Shown here one piece after another: positions 24,049-32,921 of a DNA stretch of 64,000 bases. The DNA lies in contig NZ_SOCP01000015.1 of the NCBI RefSeq assembly GCF_004364325.1, forward strand, positions 171,708 to 235,707. Direction: 5' to 3'. Under the pieces are notes generated by a model, which saw only the letters and a program-made list of their open reading frames with translations, was not told where the DNA came from and searched no databases. Source of the DNA: Actinophytocola oryzae (lineage in GTDB: Bacteria > Actinomycetota > Actinomycetes > Mycobacteriales > Pseudonocardiaceae). Every line of letters begins with the position of its first letter. Positions within the stretch are counted from its first letter, which is position 1. The translations under genes were made by a program, and so were the position numbers.

Positions 24049-25616
24049 CAGGGCGAAGCTGGCTTTGCCGTAAGTCTGACGCTTGAGCAGCTTGATCTTC
24101 GTGTTGACTCCTTCGGTAGGGCCATTGCTGTAGGGCAGGGTCAAGCCGGCGACCGTGGCGTCCCAGTCCTTCTCCAAGCCGTTGAGATAGGAGTCGAAGC
24201 CAGGCAGCGCGTCGAGACGCGTGGCGGTGATCCAGTCTGCGAGGTCCTGGCCGCGGTGTTGGGTGAGGAGATCCGCGAACTCGCGGACCCGGGTGGCGAG
24301 GGTGGTCATCTCGGGGCAGCTGGTGGTCAGGTCGTCGAGGTGGCGGCGGGTGTGGTCGGGCAGGTTGGCGGGTTTGCTCATGATCCAGGAGACCAGCCGG
24401 CGCGGTGAGGGTGTGGCGCGTTGCGGGTCGGCTCGGCCTTGGTTGATGTAGCGGACCAACAGGTTCGCGCTGCCGGTGTAGCCCTGTTGGCGGATCTCGG
24501 CCAGGATCCGGGTGACCGGGACGTTCTCGCCCAGGCGTTGTCGGACCAGGTCCCGGTGGGCGTCGACCAGGCAAGCCCCGTAGCGGGGCGGACGTAGCAA
24601 TTGTTCGGCCTTGTGGGCGCGGGCGTAGCGCTTGATCGTGTTCAGTGCCCACCCCAACCGCCGGGCGCATTCCAGCAGCCCGACACCCTGAGCGAGTAGG
24701 GCATGCACGGCGGCGTGCCGGTCGCGGGTGCGTGCGTCCAACGCCGAATCAGGCGCGCGCGGGATGGTGTTCCAGCTGGCGGAATGGGCGATGACAGTCT
24801 TCTCGACCGCTGCGGTCAAGCCGTGCCATAGATGCCATCGGTCACTGGATTGGACCGCTTTCGGGACGGCTTGGCGGATCGCTTCGGCATAAGCGGCCGA
24901 GCCGTCCCGGCAGACCACCTCGATCCCGGGATGCTCGCGCAGCCAGGCGGACAGCGTGGCGGCTTTGCGGTCGGGCAGCACGTCGAGGCGGCGGTGGGTG
25001 ACCGCGTCGATCACCACGGTGGCGTACTTGCGGCCTCGTCTGATCGCGAAGTCGTCGACACCGAGCACCGCCACCGTCCCGATTTCGGGGTCAGGCAACG
25101 CATGCACCAGCCTCAGCAGAGTGTTCCGGCCCGCCACAAACCCCAGCAGGGACGCCAGACGCGAGGCGGCCCGGCCAGCCAACGCCAACCCGATGTGTTC
25201 CAACGCGGTGCGGCACGAGGATGTTCGGCGGGCGTGCTTGGCGGTCAAGTCGTCGACCTGCTCAGCGAACGTCCGCACAGCACAGTCGTTGGTGTCGCAG
25301 AAGAACCGACGCACCTGTAGGCGCAACACCACCGACTGCCCGGCCACCGAACTATCGGCCAGCCCACGGTGATAACGACTGTGAACCCGGCGAGACCGAC
25401 CATTGCAGGATGGACAGATCGCGTGTTCTGCCCTGACCCGTGCCCACACCTGCACACCCGACCCGGTCCGCTCGACCTGCTCCACCACCACACCCGCCAG
25501 GTGCGGTAGTAGCACGTCCAACCACTGATGATCACCCACGGACCATGATCACAAACGGTCGATCGGCGCCGCCGCCCAGCCCCGGCAAAGTTGATCACGC
25601 AACCAGTGACAGAGCC
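23968..25616. mobile_element. ISL3-family insertion sequence, ~1.65 kb
   Basis: The ends carry a 28-bp inverted repeat beginning GGCTCTGTC-CTGGTTGCG with one mismatch between copies (23968 onwards; ending 25616). One ISL3-type transposase fills it. The flanking bases (AACGATAC left, ATTATTCT right) do not form a target duplication, so one flank was probably rearranged after insertion. Confidence 0.85.
24022..25539 (-). CDS. ISL3-family transposase, 505 aa
   Basis: The N-terminus carries the zinc-binding segment HAICPSCNGRSRRVHSRYHR and later RRFFCDTNDCAVRTFAEQV, typical of ISL3. The catalytic acidic residues lie in VLGVDDFAIRRGRKYATVV, VVCRDGSAAYAEAIRQAVP and SNGPTEGVNTKIKLLKRQTY. The length is slightly above the usual 430-480 residues. 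The gene is intact, so the element may still move. Confidence 0.9.
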   Translation of the reverse strand: MGDHQWLDVLLPHLAGVVVEQVERTGSGVQVWARVRAEHAICPSCNGRSRRVHSRYHRGLADSSVAGQSVVLRLQVRRFFCDTNDCAVRTFAEQVDDLTAKHARRTSSCRTALEHIGLALAGRAASRLASLLGFVAGRNTLLRLVHALPDPEIGTVAVLGVDDFAIRRGRKYATVVIDAVTHRRLDVLPDRKAATLSAWLREHPGIEVVCRDGSAAYAEAIRQAVPKAVQSSDRWHLWHGLTAAVEKTVIAHSASWNTIPRAPDSALDARTRDRHAAVHALLAQGVGLLECARRLGWALNTIKRYARAHKAEQLLRPPRYGACLVDAHRDLVRQRLGENVPVTRILAEIRQQGYTGSANLLVRYINQGRADPQRATPSPRRLVSWIMSKPANLPDHTRRHLDDLTTSCPEMTTLATRVREFADLLTQHRGQDLADWITATRLDALPGFDSYLNGLEKDWDATVAGLTLPYSNGPTEGVNTKIKLLKRQTYGKASFALLRKRILLT

Positions 25617-25652
25617 ATTATTCTTACACCCCCGCTTGTCACGCCTGCTCCT

Positions 25653-25670
25653 GCCTGCTGACCAGCAGGC
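25653..25670 (-). terminator. 8-bp hairpin after the HTH regulator
   Basis: GCCTGCTG and CAGCAGGC pair around an AC loop, three bases past the regulator stop codon. Confidence 0.4.
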
Positions 25671-25673
25671 GAT

Positions 25674-27113
25674 TCAGCGATAGGTGCGGCCGCGAGCTGC
25701 GCGTGCTGGCGGAAATGGGGTCTCGAGGTCGGTGACAAGACCGCGGAGGTGGGCGTTGCGGTGGGCATGGTCAGCGAGGTGGCCGCGAAGTTGGTGAAGC
25801 AGTTGGAGGATGCGGGGGGACGCGACGGTGTCCAGGCGGTTGAGCGCGGCGCGTGTGGTGGCGGCGGCTTGGTCGAGGTTGCCAGTGCGGGTGTGGGCAA
25901 GGGCGAGTAGTACACCGTGTCGCAGTGCTGAGCGTTGGGAAACGCTGGTTGCGTCGGTGTCGGCGCGGTTCCGGAGGAGGGGTTCGGCTTCGGTGAGGAG
26001 CGTGTGTTGCTGGTGGGGCAGGTGGGTGGCGAGTGTGACGAGGCCGCGTCCGGTGATCGCGTCCAGCTCGGTGGGTGACACGTAAGCGGCCCAGCGCGGT
26101 GCGGGCTCGCCAGCCGTGAGGTGGTCGAGGTGGGTGAGGGTGGCGTCGCGGGCGTGGCGAAAGCTGGTGAGGTCGCCGGCGGCGGCGTGGGCGAGGCTGG
26201 CGCGGGCGGCGATGAGTGCTCGAACCGGGGCGGGGGCGTGGGCGGCGGCTTCTTGGCTGGCGGGGGCGAGTTGTAGCGCGTCAGTGATCTGCCCGAGAGT
26301 GATGGCTTGGTTGCTCATGAGGGCGAGGATGCTGGCGGTGAGTGGCCGATCGTGGGCGGCGTGGGCGGCGTGGAGGCCGGTGAGGTACCAGCGTTGCGCT
26401 CGGCCGTCCCGGAGGGCGTCGTAGTCCATGAATCCGGTGGTTTGCGCGAGTTGAGCGAGCGCGGCGGCGAGCCGTTGTCCGGTGGCGGGTGTGTAGCTGC
26501 CCACGCGAAGGAGGCGTGCGACGGAGTGAAACTGGTCGGCGACGAACTCCGCGCCGGCAGCGCCGTGCTGCTCGTCGAGCTGTTGGGCGTTGGCCACGAC
26601 GCCGTCGATGACGTTGAGCAGGGGTTCGTCGACTGTGACGCGGTCGTCGGTGTGCGCGGCGGCGGCCAGGACGGGCGCTGAGGTGGTGAACGAGGCCCAT
26701 CCCGGTGCGGTGAGCGCGGCTCCAGAGACGGTGAGGAAGGTGCGTCTGCTGAGCATGTGTACGTGCCACTCCTCCGCGAGTCGGTGGAGACCCTTGGCGT
26801 CCCAGGGTAGATCGAGACCATGGTCGGCGGGCAACGGTGCGGATGCCCGAGGCGGTGCCAGGTCGAGATCGAGCAGGGTGATCTCGGTGTCGAAGTGTCC
26901 GCTGAGCAGGGCGGCGAGGATGTCGCCGGCAGGCGGTCGGGGACGTTCGCCGCTGATCCAGCGGGTGACGCGGGAGGCGTCGACTGCGATGCCGGTGTGG
27001 CCGAGTTCCTGGGCGCGTGTCCGAATTCGTCGAGCGGTGTCTGCCCGACTCCATCCGGCTGCGTCGAGCAGGCCCGCGAGTTTGGTGTTTCGTCCGAGTC
27101 GTGTCGTGCCCAC
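25674..27113 (-). CDS. HTH transcriptional regulator with helical repeat sensor region, 479 aa
   Basis: An N-terminal XRE/Cro-type HTH (residues ~5-75: NTKLAGLLDAAGWSRADTAR, SRVTRWISGERPRPPAGDIL) is followed by a short Ser/Ala segment (LSRRTFLTVSGAALTAPGW) that resembles a Tat-like or linker stretch. A long all-helical TPR-like region makes up the rest. This layout is common in streptomycete-type regulators of development or secondary metabolism. The GTG at 27113 follows AAGGTG; GTG 27122 and a longer frame to 27170 are alternatives. It is divergent from the dioxygenase-led cluster and may control it through the palindrome between them. Confidence 0.7.
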   Translation of the reverse strand: MGTTRLGRNTKLAGLLDAAGWSRADTARRIRTRAQELGHTGIAVDASRVTRWISGERPRPPAGDILAALLSGHFDTEITLLDLDLAPPRASAPLPADHGLDLPWDAKGLHRLAEEWHVHMLSRRTFLTVSGAALTAPGWASFTTSAPVLAAAAHTDDRVTVDEPLLNVIDGVVANAQQLDEQHGAAGAEFVADQFHSVARLLRVGSYTPATGQRLAAALAQLAQTTGFMDYDALRDGRAQRWYLTGLHAAHAAHDRPLTASILALMSNQAITLGQITDALQLAPASQEAAAHAPAPVRALIAARASLAHAAAGDLTSFRHARDATLTHLDHLTAGEPAPRWAAYVSPTELDAITGRGLVTLATHLPHQQHTLLTEAEPLLRNRADTDATSVSQRSALRHGVLLALAHTRTGNLDQAAATTRAALNRLDTVASPRILQLLHQLRGHLADHAHRNAHLRGLVTDLETPFPPARAARGRTYR

Positions 27114-27207
27114 GCTGCTCACCTTGGCGTAGTCGATGCGATGTTGGCACGCGGGTAGGTCGATTCGCACCGCATTCGCACCAGCCGAAGCCCTATCGCC
27201 AGCGGCG

Positions 27208-27229
27208 GCGTTCGAGTTTGCTCGAACGC
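27208..27229. promoter_or_regulatory. 9-bp perfect inverted repeat in divergent promoter region
   Basis: GCGTTCGAG-TTTG-CTCGAACGC lies between the regulator (minus) and dioxygenase (plus) genes. It is a good candidate operator for the adjacent HTH regulator. No convincing -35/-10 pair was assigned. Confidence 0.45.
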
Positions 27230-27402
27230 GTGCGCAAAGTTCGTGACTTGGTGACGAGGGCGGGCAGAAATGTCAGTGGCGGCTCCGGCTCACATATCAG
27301 TCTGACGGACGGTGCGCCATTGAGTGCTCAGTAGCGGCTCGACGCCCAACTGTGCGGTATCGACAGTTGCACAAATCTATCCTTCTCCATGGGGAACAAA
27401 CA

Positions 27403-28404
27403 ATGCCGGAATCATCAATGGCCGCCATGCTGGGCGTGCGTCCTGCTGCGGGATATATCGGCGCGTACGTCGATAATGTTGACTTGAGTAGTGAGCTCGA
27501 TGACGCCACGATCGCCGAACTGCGCCGATTGTTGCTGACGCACAAGGTGTTGTTTTTTCGTGAGCAACGTCTGGATCACGCGGCGCAGGTCGAGTTCGGG
27601 CAGCGGTTCGGTCCGCTCGCGGTGCGCGCTCGACAGCAGGACACCGATGACCTCGCCCAGTTTCCGCAGATCTTGACGATCTCTCCACAACTGGACAGGA
27701 AGCTGGTGGGCGCTGACTACGAGGCGGTGTTTCGCAGTCGGTGGGCGTCGAGCATCAGTGGTTGGCACGTGGACACCTCGCAGGTGGTGAATCCTCCGGC
27801 GATCGCGTTCCTGCGCGCGGAGGCGGTACCGCCCTTTGGTGGCGACACTCAGTGGACGAATCTGGTCGCGGCCTACAACGGTTTGTCTGCCCCGCTCCAG
27901 AAATTGTGCGATGGACTCCACGCGGAGCACAGTTTCTGGCCCGCCCAACAGCTCGACCCTTCCGTCCCGAAGGAAAAGCGGGCTATCGACATGATCGGAA
28001 ACCGGCGGGTGGCGGTGCACCCGGTGGTGCGCGTGCATCCGGAGAACGGGGAGAAGGCGTTGTTCGTCAACCCGTCGCGCACCGCCCGCATCATGGGCAT
28101 GAATCCCGTCGAGAGCCGGCACCTGCTGGGACTGCTGTTCGAGGAACTCACCCGACCGCAGTACACGGTCCGCTTCTCATGGGAGGCGGGTTCGGTGGCG
28201 GTGTGGGACAACCGGTCCACCGCGCACCTGGCCGCTACTGATATCGATCACCTCGACGGCGCTGTCCGGATCATGCACCGGATCTCAACGGTGGGTGACA
28301 TCCCGGTCGGCCCGGATGGCTTCACCTCCTACGCCGTGGCGGGTGACCCGCTCGACGAACCCGCGGCCACCGCGCACACCTCCGACCCGGTAGTTCCGCA
28401 GTGA
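27403..28404 (+). CDS. Fe(II)/2-oxoglutarate dioxygenase, TauD/TfdA type, 333 aa
   Basis: Hydroxylates or otherwise oxidises a substrate using Fe(II), O2 and 2-oxoglutarate. The iron ligands are H-x-D in ISGWHVDTSQVVNPPAIAFL and the distal His in VWDNRSTAHLAATDIDHLDG. The 2-oxoglutarate Arg is in RIMHRISTVGDIP. The length fits the TauD family (280-340). ATG 27403 has GGGGA upstream. It is the first of three tightly packed plus-strand genes, followed by DUF6875 and an NRPS adenylation domain. It therefore probably modifies an amino acid or peptide precursor in a natural-product pathway. Substrate not predictable. Confidence 0.85.
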   Translation: MPESSMAAMLGVRPAAGYIGAYVDNVDLSSELDDATIAELRRLLLTHKVLFFREQRLDHAAQVEFGQRFGPLAVRARQQDTDDLAQFPQILTISPQLDRKLVGADYEAVFRSRWASSISGWHVDTSQVVNPPAIAFLRAEAVPPFGGDTQWTNLVAAYNGLSAPLQKLCDGLHAEHSFWPAQQLDPSVPKEKRAIDMIGNRRVAVHPVVRVHPENGEKALFVNPSRTARIMGMNPVESRHLLGLLFEELTRPQYTVRFSWEAGSVAVWDNRSTAHLAATDIDHLDGAVRIMHRISTVGDIPVGPDGFTSYAVAGDPLDEPAATAHTSDPVVPQ

Positions 28405-29114
28405 TACCGGCGATGTCCGCGCCCGAAACGTCGGCGGCGGTGGCCTCCGTCATCCCCCGGTCGCTGATCCGAGCCGACGCCGCCACCATGCACTTCGACC
28501 GCTACCCGCAGTACGAAGCCGGAATGCGCTGGGTCGACGAGTGGGTCACCCAGCCGCACCCCGACCTGGGCAGGCCCGGCGCGGTCTGCCCCCAGCTGGC
28601 TCCCGCGATCCGCGCCCAGACGGTGTGGCTGGTCGCCCTCACCGTGGCCGGATACACGCCTGCTCACGCCGTCGGCGCGGGCACGGTGCTGATGGAGGTC
28701 TTCGACGACCTGGCCGCCGGGCCGGACCGGTCGAGCACCGCGCTGCTCGGCTTCTTCCCCGAACTGCCCGACGAGCACGCCGCCACGTTGATCGACGGCG
28801 GTCACCGCGAGCTGCGGACCGCGTTCGTCGAGCGAGGGCTGATGCTCGGCGAGTTCCACGCGCGCAGCACTGTCGGCGGGGTGCACAACCGAGCGCTGCG
28901 CGTGATGCGCTGCCCGGCGCCGATGTTCGCGGTGCGCGTCATGACCCCGCACGACGTGGTGTTCGCCGACCAACCCGCACTCACTCCCGCCGAGCGGGTG
29001 GCGTTTCTGCGCGCCTGCGAACGACACATCGGAGCCCGGCTCAACCCCACGACACGGGCAGACCTGGGAGCCCGGCTGCAGACCGCCCACGAAGCCCTTC
29101 CCGGGCGGAGGTGA
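28401..29114 (+). CDS. DUF6875 domain protein, 237 aa
   Basis: Reads MHFDRYPQYEAGMRWVDEWV, then HPDLGRPGAVCPQLAPAIRA, matching DUF6875 proteins that sit in NRPS-type biosynthetic clusters. The VCP segment and RVMRCPAPMFAVRVMTPHD are the conserved blocks. GTG 28401 overlaps the dioxygenase stop (GTGA); ATG 28413 is an alternative. The NRPS start lies six bases after its stop. Molecular role is unknown. Confidence 0.65.
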   Translation: MIPAMSAPETSAAVASVIPRSLIRADAATMHFDRYPQYEAGMRWVDEWVTQPHPDLGRPGAVCPQLAPAIRAQTVWLVALTVAGYTPAHAVGAGTVLMEVFDDLAAGPDRSSTALLGFFPELPDEHAATLIDGGHRELRTAFVERGLMLGEFHARSTVGGVHNRALRVMRCPAPMFAVRVMTPHDVVFADQPALTPAERVAFLRACERHIGARLNPTTRADLGARLQTAHEALPGRR

Positions 29115-29120
29115 CCCGGC

Positions 29121-29862
29121 ATGCGTCTGCCGCTCTCGGACATACTCGCCTGCCCGTCCCTCGCCGCGGCGCTGGAGGCGGCCTACCAACGGCACGGCGA
29201 CTCCGACGCGCTGATCACCGCATCGGAATCATGGACCTACCAACAACTCGCTAAGAAAGCACGCGCTGTCGCCTCCGGCCTGCGCGCGGCCGTGATGGCC
29301 CCCGGGCAAGAGTCGATCGTCGCGGTGGTCCTGGACCGCTCGCTCGAGTTCGTGGCCACCGTCGCGGGCGTCGCCGCCACCGGTATGCCCTACCTGCCGC
29401 TGGACCCCGCTGCGCCGGACGCGTACCTGGAACAGGTGTTCGCCGAGGCCCAGCCGGCGCTCGTCGTGACCTCCGCCGAGCGTGCTGGCCGGCTCAGAGC
29501 GCGCACGACCGCGAGGGTCGTGACCTACTCGGATCTGGCCAGCCGCGACACGACGACCACCGCGACGGCCACAGCCACAGCCACGGCCGCCAGCATCGTC
29601 GCGAGCGCCGGCAGCCCCGCGTACGTCATCTACACGTCCGGGTCGACCGGCGTGCCGAAGGGCGTGGTGGTGCCGCAGGCGGCGCTGCTGAACTCCACCG
29701 CGGCGCGCGTGGACCAGTACGGCGCGGCCGGTCGGGTGCTCCTGCTGCATTCACCCGCGTTCGACCTGACCACCGGCGTCCTGCTCTGGACCCTGCTCAC
29801 CGGCGGGAGTCTGATCATCGATCCGGCGGGTCTCAGCGACGTCGCCGCGACGGTCGATCTAG
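29121..29862 (+). pseudogene. NRPS adenylation domain, truncated by IS982
   Basis: About 247 residues of an adenylation domain (normal ~500) are present: DALITASESWTYQQLAKKAR, the A2-like MPYLPLDPAAPDAYLEQVF, the phosphate loop AYVIYTSGSTGVPKGVVVPQ (A3) and LHSPAFDLTTGVLLWTLLTG. A Thr/Ala repeat (TTTTATATATATAAS) interrupts the linker before A3. The frame then runs into the IS982 inverted repeat and stops at 29870. The substrate-binding pocket and motifs A5-A10 are gone, as are any carrier or condensation domains. This is therefore the 5' remnant of a lost biosynthetic gene. Confidence 0.8.
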
Positions 29863-30852
29863 ATGATTGATTCCGTGAAGATCGTGTGAGGTGACCCTGA
29901 TGGGTGGGCATGGGAGGAGGGTGTCCAAGATCAATGTGTGAGCAAAGAGCTAGACACCCTCCTTACCGCACTGTACGTGCTGGTCGATGACCATGTCGTC
30001 CCGCCCCGCGTGGGGCGGGGTCGCCGTCCTGTCTTTACCGACAGTGAGTTACTGACGGTGGCTGTCGCCCAGGTGTTGTTGCGGTTCCCTGGTGAGCGTC
30101 GGTGGATCCGGCATGTCCACAGCGATCCGCACTGGCGGGCCATGTTCCCGCATCTGCCCAAACAGTCGGGCTACAACAAGCGGCTGCGGAAAGCGGAACC
30201 GTTGTTAGGCAGGGCGATCTGGACGTTGGCCGCGTGCTGCCCGTCCTGGTTCGACGATCTGTGGATGACCGACGCCACCCCCGTTCCCTGCGGCATGTCC
30301 CGGGAAACGGTGAAGCGTTCCGACCTGGCCGGACACGCCAACTATGGTTACTGCGCGTCACATTCACGGTACTACTGGGGGTTCAAGCTCTACCTCGTGT
30401 GCACTGGTGACGGGATGCCCGTCATGTGGTGCCTGGCCGACCCCAAGATCGGCGAACGTGAGGTGGTGGCCGCCCTGTTGGACAACAACCACCACCTCAT
30501 CCGAGAAGGCCAGATCTTGCTGGCTGACGAGGGTTTCTCCGGCGCGGAGTTCAAGAAACTCACCGCGTCAAAGCACCTGCGTCTGCTGCGCCCGGACCCC
30601 AAGGACGAGACCTACCGCAACGGCAACCTCGGCGGTGTCCGCCAGTGGATCGAATCCGTCAACCAAACCTTGAAAGGCCAACTCGACCTGGAACGCCACG
30701 GCGGACGCACCCCCACAGGCGTGTTCACCCGCGTCACCCAACGCCTCTTGGCCATGGCCACCGCCATCTGGCACAACTGGACAACCGGCGTCACCAGCAA
30801 ACGATCACTCATCGCCTACGACCACTAACACCAACTTCACGGAATCAACCAT
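29863..30852. mobile_element. IS982-family insertion sequence, 990 bp
   Basis: Inverted repeats ATGATTGATTCCGTGAAG (29863) and its complement ending 30852 differ at one base. CTAG is present on both outer sides (29859-29862, 30853-30856). The left flank is NRPS sequence and the right flank is CobK, so either the IS hit an existing fusion or two IS copies at CTAG sites recombined. Confidence 0.85.
29938..30828 (+). CDS. IS982-family transposase, 296 aa
   Basis: Starts at GTG 29938 as VSKELDTLLTALYVLVDDHV, then GRGRRPVFTDSELLTVAVAQ, typical of IS982. The acidic catalytic residues lie in DLWMTDATPVPCGMSRET, GQILLADEGFSGAEFKKL and VRQWIESVNQTLKGQLDLER. The length and C-terminus (AIWHNWTTG) fit the family. 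Intact. Confidence 0.88.
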   Translation: MSKELDTLLTALYVLVDDHVVPPRVGRGRRPVFTDSELLTVAVAQVLLRFPGERRWIRHVHSDPHWRAMFPHLPKQSGYNKRLRKAEPLLGRAIWTLAACCPSWFDDLWMTDATPVPCGMSRETVKRSDLAGHANYGYCASHSRYYWGFKLYLVCTGDGMPVMWCLADPKIGEREVVAALLDNNHHLIREGQILLADEGFSGAEFKKLTASKHLRLLRPDPKDETYRNGNLGGVRQWIESVNQTLKGQLDLERHGGRTPTGVFTRVTQRLLAMATAIWHNWTTGVTSKRSLIAYDH

Positions 30853-30856
30853 CTAG

Positions 30857-31518
30857 AGCGGCCGGGCTGGTCGACCGCCCCCAGCGCCGAGGACTGGCAC
30901 TGGATCGGCGACCACGCCGAGGCCGCCGACCTGGTGACGTCCCTGGGTGAGCGACCCTTCCCAACCGTCGGACGCCAAGACCTCGGGACCTTCACCGGCC
31001 CACTGTCTCGGCACACCCCGCTGGTGCGCGTGGTGGACGTGCCCGACATCGCACTCCCCGCCCGGTGGACGCTCGTGACAAGCCGCGGCCCCTACCACCC
31101 CGACGACGAGAGGTCGCTCATGACCGGCCACGGCGTGGACGCGCTCGTGACCAAGGACTCCGGCGGCAGCTACACATGGCCGAAGATCCAGGTCGCTGGC
31201 GAGCTGGGCCTGCCCGTGGTGGTGGTTCGCCGCCGAGCATCACCCGTTGACGTCCCGACGGTCAGTGACCCCGCCGACGCCGCGGCCTGGGTGCACGACT
31301 GGATGTACGAACGGCTGGCGCGGGAGTACGTGCTGGACGAGAAGAACCAGGACTTCATGCGCCAGGCCAACCCGTGGGCGTTGCGTGGCATCGTGGAACG
31401 GCTGCACGAGGCGGCGGAGCGCGGGTTGTGGGCGTCGCCGGATCCCGACGTGCTGGCCGCGATGCAGTCGGTGTACCTGTCGCTGGAGGGCGACCTCGAG
31501 GACGGTGGGACACCGTGA
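30857..31518 (+). pseudogene. CobK'-'CobN in-frame fusion remnant
   Basis: After the IS, the frame reads RPGWSTAPSAEDWHWIGDHA, then RPFPTVGRQDLGTFTGPL, TLVTSRGPYHPDDERSLMTG and TKDSGGSYTWPKIQVAGELG. This is the C-terminal two thirds of CobK (precorrin-6A reductase). At AAWVHDWMYERLAREYVLD it turns, without a stop, into the C-terminus of CobN (cobaltochelatase large subunit): FMRQANPWALRGIVERLHEA, then VYLSLEGDLEDGG. CobK lacks its start (lost at the IS) and CobN lacks more than 1000 residues. Neither enzyme can work. GTG 30934 could start a 194-aa product. Confidence 0.75.
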
Positions 31519-31565
31519 CCCGCGAGGCCTGATCGGTTCTTGTCGCGGACGCGGGAGGTGGTGTG

Positions 31566-32921
31566 ATGCGTCGACTGGTCGTCGCGGCGCCTTCGTCGGG
31601 GAGTGGCAAGACAACGGTGGCGACCGGGTTGATGGCCGCGCTTCGGCGACGCGGGCATCGGGTATCGCCATTCAAGATCGGTCCCGACTACATCGACCCC
31701 GGCTATCACACTCTGGCCAGCGGCCGGCCGGGACGAAACCTGGATCCAGTGCTCGTCGGCGAGGATCGGATCAACCCACTGTTCAGTCAAGGGACCGCCG
31801 GCACCGACATCGCGATCGTCGAGGGTGTGATGGGGATGTTTGACGGCCGAGGCTCCGACTCGGACTTCGGCTCCACCGCGCACCTCGCGAAGCTGCTGTC
31901 CGCGCCGGTGGTGCTCGTGGTGGACGCGTCGGGCCAAGCGCGCAGCCTGGGCGCGACGGTGCGGGGATTTCGTGACTTCGACGTCGATGTGCGCCTGGGC
32001 GGAGTGATCGCCAACCGGGTCGGATCACCCGCGCACGCGAAACTGCTCGCCGAGGTCTGCGCGGACGTCGAGGTGCCGATGCTGGGCGCACTCCCCTGGA
32101 CCGACACCCTGGCGCTGCCGTCGCGGCACCTAGGGTTGGTCACCGCTGCCGAACACGGAGTAGCCGCCACAGATGCCGTCGATGCGATGGGCACGCTGGT
32201 CGACGCGTACGTCGACCTCGACGCCGTCGTACGGATGGCCGCAACCGGGTCAGCACTGACCTCGTCGCCGTGGGAGCCCGCGGCGCATGTCACGCCGGTC
32301 GTGGACGAGCCGGTCATCGCCGTTGCAGGTGGTCCGGCCTTCACGTTCGGCTACGCCGAGCACCACGAACTGCTTGCCGCCGCCGGCGCCACTTTCGTCG
32401 TGTTCGACCCGCTCCGCGACGAAAGCCTTCCCGCGGGCACGGCCGGGATCGTCCTGCCGGGCGGCTTCCCGGAGCAACAGACCAACGCCCTGTCCGACAA
32501 CGAGCCCCTGCGCACCGCGATCAGGCGGTTCGCCGCCGACGGTGGGCCCGTGCACGCGGAGTGCGGCGGACTGCTCTACCTCACCCGATCACTCGACGGG
32601 CATCCGATGTGCGGGGTGTTGGCCACCGAAGCCGAACGCACCGACCAACTACGCATCGGCTACCGAGACGCCCTCGCTCTTACCGACTCGATATTAGGCC
32701 CCGCCGGCACTCGTGTGACCGGCCACGAGTTCCACACCACCGTTACACAGCCGTCCGATCCAGCGAGCTCGGCGTGGCAGTGGCAGGAGGCCGGAAACGC
32801 CCTCGCGGTAGACGGTTTCGTGCAGCAGCGCGTGCACGCGTCCTACCTGCACGTCCATCCAGCCGGATACCCGGCGCTCATCGACGCCTTTCTCCAGAAC
32901 AGTACTATTCCATCCACTTAG
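31566..32921 (+). CDS. cobB: Cobyrinate a,c-diamide synthase, 451 aa
   Basis: Amidates the a and c side chains of (hydrogeno)cobyrinic acid using ATP and glutamine in cobalamin synthesis. The N-terminal P-loop VVAAPSSGSGKTTVATGLMA and IGPDYIDPGYH belong to the dethiobiotin-synthetase-like ATPase. VEGVMGMFDGR is also typical. The C-terminal glutamine amidotransferase part has GIVLPGGFPEQQ, the nucleophile in HAECGGLLYLTRSLDG, and the final His in VHASYLHVHPAG. The length is normal. ATG 31566 follows GGGAGGTG. It lies 47 bp after the CobK/CobN scar, the only clearly intact corrin-ring step here. Its stop overlaps the convergent adenosyltransferase stop by four bases. Confidence 0.9.
   Translation: MRRLVVAAPSSGSGKTTVATGLMAALRRRGHRVSPFKIGPDYIDPGYHTLASGRPGRNLDPVLVGEDRINPLFSQGTAGTDIAIVEGVMGMFDGRGSDSDFGSTAHLAKLLSAPVVLVVDASGQARSLGATVRGFRDFDVDVRLGGVIANRVGSPAHAKLLAEVCADVEVPMLGALPWTDTLALPSRHLGLVTAAEHGVAATDAVDAMGTLVDAYVDLDAVVRMAATGSALTSSPWEPAAHVTPVVDEPVIAVAGGPAFTFGYAEHHELLAAAGATFVVFDPLRDESLPAGTAGIVLPGGFPEQQTNALSDNEPLRTAIRRFAADGGPVHAECGGLLYLTRSLDGHPMCGVLATEAERTDQLRIGYRDALALTDSILGPAGTRVTGHEFHTTVTQPSDPASSAWQWQEAGNALAVDGFVQQRVHASYLHVHPAGYPALIDAFLQNSTIPST

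Noticed and set aside
29560..29605. Thr/Ala codon repeat in the adenylation domain as a possible microsatellite switch
   Set aside because: It is a short imperfect ACNGCN run within a linker and keeps frame; a phase-variation role has no support.
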